From Aquibium oceanicum (GTDB taxonomy: Bacteria; Pseudomonadota; Alphaproteobacteria; Rhizobiales; Rhizobiaceae): a DNA stretch of 64,000 nt. Position 1 is the first letter of the stretch, and each line of letters begins with the position of its first letter. The stretch is taken from positions 1,944,501 through 2,008,500 of the forward strand of contig NZ_CP018171.1 of assembly GCF_001889605.1 (NCBI RefSeq). Direction: 5' to 3'. Under the pieces are notes generated by a model. It worked only from the letters and a program-made list of their open reading frames with translations. It was not told where the DNA came from and searched no databases. The translations under genes and the position numbers were made by a program. Shown here piece by piece: positions 61,398-64,000 of this stretch.

Positions 61398-61970
61398 GTG
61401 AACCTGATTGTTCTCGTTCACAGGGCGTCGACGCGGGTGCTTGGGCCCGCGGCGACCTTCATGTCGGTCGTGGGCGCGGCATGGATCTTCGCCATCATGG
61501 TCATTATCAACCTCGATGTCTTCGGTCGCTTCCTGATCTCGCAACCGATCGACGGCGTACCCGAGACCGTGTCGCTTTCCATTGTCGGCATCGTTTTCTT
61601 GCAACTGGCAAATACGTTGCGGAAAGATCGCTTCATCCGATCTGACATGTTGATGGGCCGGCTTCGCCGTGGTCGTCCTCGATTTGCCTATGCGCTCGAC
61701 GCGGTTTTCAACCTTCTCGGCGCCGTCATGTTCGTGTTGATCTCAGTATATCTCGCTCCGAAGTTCCTGTTGGCCTACGAACGGGGTACCTATGTAGGCA
61801 ATTTTGGGCGGTTCACCATGGTGATCTGGCCGATTCTGCTCACCATCCTGGTCGGGACCGTCCTGACTTTTGCCCAGTATATCACCTTCGCTCTACGTGA
61901 TGTTCTGGGTGCCTTCGATCGACTGCACTTCTTGTCCGACGACGACGTGCACGGCGATCCCGCGGCCTAG
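61398..61970 (+). CDS. TRAP transporter small permease DctQ
   Basis: A 190-residue membrane protein with four predicted helices (SVVGAAWIFAIMVIINLDVF; VPETVSLSIVGIVFLQL; GAVMFVLISVYLAPKFLL; VIWPILLTILVGTVLTF). These and the D-V-F-GRFL segment are typical of DctQ. It starts with GTG at 61398, with only a weak ribosome site. It forms the integral unit with DctM 17 nt downstream. Confidence 0.92.
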   Translation: MNLIVLVHRASTRVLGPAATFMSVVGAAWIFAIMVIINLDVFGRFLISQPIDGVPETVSLSIVGIVFLQLANTLRKDRFIRSDMLMGRLRRGRPRFAYALDAVFNLLGAVMFVLISVYLAPKFLLAYERGTYVGNFGRFTMVIWPILLTILVGTVLTFAQYITFALRDVLGAFDRLHFLSDDDVHGDPAA

Positions 61971-61987
61971 ACTTCGGAGCTCGCTTC

Positions 61988-63301
61988 ATGGACCCCTCGA
62001 CCATCGGCCTGGTTTCGCTCGTACTGATGGTGCTGCTGATCCAGCTCGGCATCCACATCGCCGTCGTACTGCTGCTATTGTCCTTCGTTGCCACATGGTT
62101 GATCCGCGGCAACGTGGATATTGCGGGAAACCTGCTTGCCAAGGCGGCCGAGACATCCCTTCAGAGCTATTCCTTCGGTGTAATCCCCCTCTTTGTGATG
62201 ATGGGATTGCTCGTTAGCGCCTCGGGAGTGGGTCGCGACACATTCGCGTTGGCAGGCTACGCGTTTAGGAGAATCCTGGGTGGCCTAGGGATGGCAACCG
62301 TCGCGGCCAACACAGTGTTCGCGGCCATCAACGGCTCTTCCATCGCCTCCGCTTCCGTCTTTACCAAATTGGCCGTCCCCGAACTTGTCCGGCAAGGATA
62401 CAATCGCCGCTTTTCGGTGGGCGTGGTAGCGGGTTCTTCCGTGCTCGGCATGCTGATTCCGCCAAGTCTTCTGCTGATTTTTTACGGAATAGTCGCTGAA
62501 GTCTCGATCGGCGACCTGTTTACGGCAGGGATCGTTCCGGGCTTGATCCTCGCGGGCGCGTTCATTCTCACCATCGCTGCAATGGCGCGTATTCGACCGA
62601 GTTACGTGGGAAATCCGACCACCGACGCAGAGGAGACCTCTCGTCTTTCAGCCCGTGAGATCACATACAAGATCGGCCCGATCACCCTGCTGATCGCGAT
62701 TGTCCTTGGAGGTATCTATGGTGGGGTATTTACCCCTGTGGAAGCAGGAGGTGTTGGCGCCTTGGCTTCTCTGCTTTTGGCGCTGGCCAGAAGAAGTCTG
62801 ACCTGGCGCGGCTTCTGGAAAGTCCTGATAGAGACCGGCTTCGTCACTTCGTCCGTCTCCATCCTGATCATTGCCGCACATTTCTACGCAAGTATGTTGT
62901 CGCTGTCTCGCCTGCCGACGGTGCTGGGGCTTTGGATCGAGACGGCTGACCTGAGCTTTGGCGTATTGCTGCTGATCTACCTGGCCATCGTCCTCTTGCT
63001 CGGAACGGTGCTCGATAGCGTCTCGATAATCCTGATCGCCCTGCCGCTGGTCCAGCCGGTGATGGTCAGCATGGGGGTCGACATGGTGTGGTTCGGCATC
63101 ATCACCATCATCGCCGTGGAAGTCGGCCTGCTCACGCCTCCCCTGGGTCTGTCAGCCTTCGTGATCAAGGCCAATCTCGACGATCCCGAAATCTCGCTGA
63201 ACGACATTTTCATTGGTGCCGCGCCCTTCGCCATCACCATGCTGATCGTGCTTGCACTGATCGTGTTCCTCCCAGTGCTGGCGACCGGTTTGATCCGCTA
63301 G
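61988..63301 (+). CDS. TRAP transporter large permease DctM
   Basis: A 437-residue DctM with about 12 TM helices. Conserved loops are FGVIPLFVMMGLLVSASGVG, INGSSIASASVFTKLAVPEL, VVAGSSVLGMLIPPSLLLIF, GVFTPVEAGGVGA and EVGLLTPPLGLSAFVIKANL. It is the ion-coupled channel subunit of the TRAP importer with the DctP proteins and DctQ. There is no strong ribosome site before the ATG; coupling to dctQ is likely. A VOC gene follows after 142 nt. Confidence 0.95.
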   Translation: MDPSTIGLVSLVLMVLLIQLGIHIAVVLLLLSFVATWLIRGNVDIAGNLLAKAAETSLQSYSFGVIPLFVMMGLLVSASGVGRDTFALAGYAFRRILGGLGMATVAANTVFAAINGSSIASASVFTKLAVPELVRQGYNRRFSVGVVAGSSVLGMLIPPSLLLIFYGIVAEVSIGDLFTAGIVPGLILAGAFILTIAAMARIRPSYVGNPTTDAEETSRLSAREITYKIGPITLLIAIVLGGIYGGVFTPVEAGGVGALASLLLALARRSLTWRGFWKVLIETGFVTSSVSILIIAAHFYASMLSLSRLPTVLGLWIETADLSFGVLLLIYLAIVLLLGTVLDSVSIILIALPLVQPVMVSMGVDMVWFGIITIIAVEVGLLTPPLGLSAFVIKANLDDPEISLNDIFIGAAPFAITMLIVLALIVFLPVLATGLIR

Positions 63302-63443
63302 TTTTCGGTCAAGCAATGACGTGCAGAGAGCCAGGCGCTTCTACCTCCGACTTCCAATCCGCGAGCGCAGGGAAATCGCGATCAGTAAAATTCCTCGTTA
63401 GCCGAGTTCTGATGAAACGGTCCATGAACAGGAGGGTTGGGCA

Positions 63444-64000
63444 TTGAACTACGTCGCTGCGCAATCGGGCGCCTATCTCCACCATCTCGCTTTCGAAAGC
63501 TCGGATCCCGAACGACTCGCGGGGTTCTATGCCGATGTGATGCAGATGGACTTGCAGCAGGTTTCCGATTCCGAATGGCGGTGCGAAGGTCCGGCCCGCC
63601 GCGTGGTTGTGGTGAAGGGAGGAGACAAGACTCTCGCCTATGCGGGGCTTGCGGTGCGGGATGCGGATGCGCTCGAAGGAATGCGCGGACGGGCGAAGGA
63701 TTGTGGACTGGAGATCGTTCCGAGCCCCTCGCCGTATCTGAATCCTGGAGCCTTCGGCGTGCGGGACAATGACGGCAATCTGATCTGCTTCGGTCTGGCA
63801 GGGAAGGACACGGTCAAGACGATGGGAGCCCCGCGACCCCATCATGGCGGACCCATCTGGGGGCCTCTGCAGCATCTCACCTTCGCCAGCCGGGACCTGG
63901 AAGGGTTCGTCGACTTCTACCACCGCAAGCTCGGATTTCGGATGGTGGACCGCGTCGTCCGGGAGGATGGCTCGCTGGCGACGGTCTTCGTCACGTCGAA
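63444..64000 (+). CDS. VOC-family (extradiol dioxygenase-like) protein, 5' part (cut by window edge)
   Basis: About 185 codons are present. Two VOC/glyoxalase modules occur: residues 10-110 (YLHHLAFESSDPERLAGFYA, then ICFGLAG) and from about 140 on (GPLQHLTFASRDLEGFVDFY, then HRKLGFRMVDRVVREDGS). His residues in YLHHLAF and LQHLTF are in metal-ligand positions. This layout is that of catechol 2,3-dioxygenase-like ring-cleavage enzymes; the Glu and second His ligands lie beyond the window. The start is TTG at 63444, with GGAGG 8 nt upstream. It may act on the compound brought in by the TRAP system. Confidence 0.82.
   Translation, partial: MNYVAAQSGAYLHHLAFESSDPERLAGFYADVMQMDLQQVSDSEWRCEGPARRVVVVKGGDKTLAYAGLAVRDADALEGMRGRAKDCGLEIVPSPSPYLNPGAFGVRDNDGNLICFGLAGKDTVKTMGAPRPHHGGPIWGPLQHLTFASRDLEGFVDFYHRKLGFRMVDRVVREDGSLATVFVTS

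Noticed and set aside
1-64000. CRISPR arrays, tRNA and rRNA genes
   Set aside because: I saw no regularly spaced repeats, no tRNA-like cloverleaf next to the integrase and no rRNA sequence. A covariance-model search would be needed to rule out small RNAs.

Overview
The window is gene-dense, GC-rich bacterial DNA with many ATGA/GTGA-type gene overlaps, frequent GTG/TTG starts and a large share of transport and acyl-CoA catabolic genes. Gene content (TAXI and DctPQM TRAP transporters, LIV and polar amino-acid ABC transporters, BKACE, acetylpolyamine-amidohydrolase-like and AttH-like proteins) suggests an alphaproteobacterium of the Rhizobiales (Phyllobacteriaceae-like). That placement is inference; there is no rRNA or other phylogenetic marker in the window. 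I found no tRNA, rRNA, CRISPR array or replication origin.

Layout. (1) 1-9.7 kb: a cut-off LysR gene, divergent from an eight-gene + strand operon: two small MaoC-like dehydratases, a class III CoA-transferase, an NDP-forming acyl-CoA ligase, a pair of acyl-CoA dehydrogenases, a CMD-fold protein and an alpha/beta-hydrolase without its nucleophile. A flavin reductase-like gene and a GST follow. A near-perfect 31-bp inverted repeat lies in the LysR/operon gap. (2) 9.8-24.6 kb: an IclR regulator and three transcription units: metal-hydrolase/fused TRAP permease/FAH hydrolase/quinone reductase/MaoC/acyl-CoA ligase/SDR (+), a two-subunit fumarase-type dehydratase plus MaoC (-), and Ldh2 dehydrogenase/ALDH/TAXI binding protein (+). 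The TAXI permease and its likely binding protein sit about 10 kb apart at the two ends of the locus. (3) 24.6-25.8 kb: decayed DNA holding head-to-head remnants of an Lrp/AsnC regulator and a pyruvate-dehydrogenase E1-type protein. (4) 25.8-29.9 kb: a MacB/LolCDE-like ABC exporter with an AttH-like lipocalin protein.

(5) 29.9-39.6 kb: a nine-gene - strand operon divergent from a LysR gene: polar amino-acid ABC transporter, a single-chain dimethylformamidase-like (DMFase-like) protein, class III aminotransferase, BKACE, GNAT acetyltransferase and an acetylpolyamine-amidohydrolase-like deacetylase. It reads as an uptake-and-degradation pathway for an N-acylated amine or beta-amino acid. (6) 39.7-44.4 kb: an LssY_C-domain membrane protein, a UvrD-like helicase and an ALDH. 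(7) 44.4-55.4 kb: a LIV-type ABC transporter with a CitE/HpcH-like lyase (-), then a LysR gene divergent from a class III CoA-transferase, a full two-subunit DMFase-like enzyme and an NTF2-like protein (+). Two different DMFase-like systems within 20 kb are the most interesting feature of the window.

(8) 55.6-59.0 kb: a decayed insertion site: a helicase 3' fragment abutting a broken tyrosine integrase, then an intact IS3-family element (1321 bp, 26-bp perfect inverted repeats, 3-bp target duplication). (9) 59.0-64.0 kb: a TRAP transporter with two different DctP binding proteins separated by a 40-bp near-perfect palindrome, then DctQ, DctM and the start of a two-domain VOC (extradiol dioxygenase-like) gene that runs off the window.
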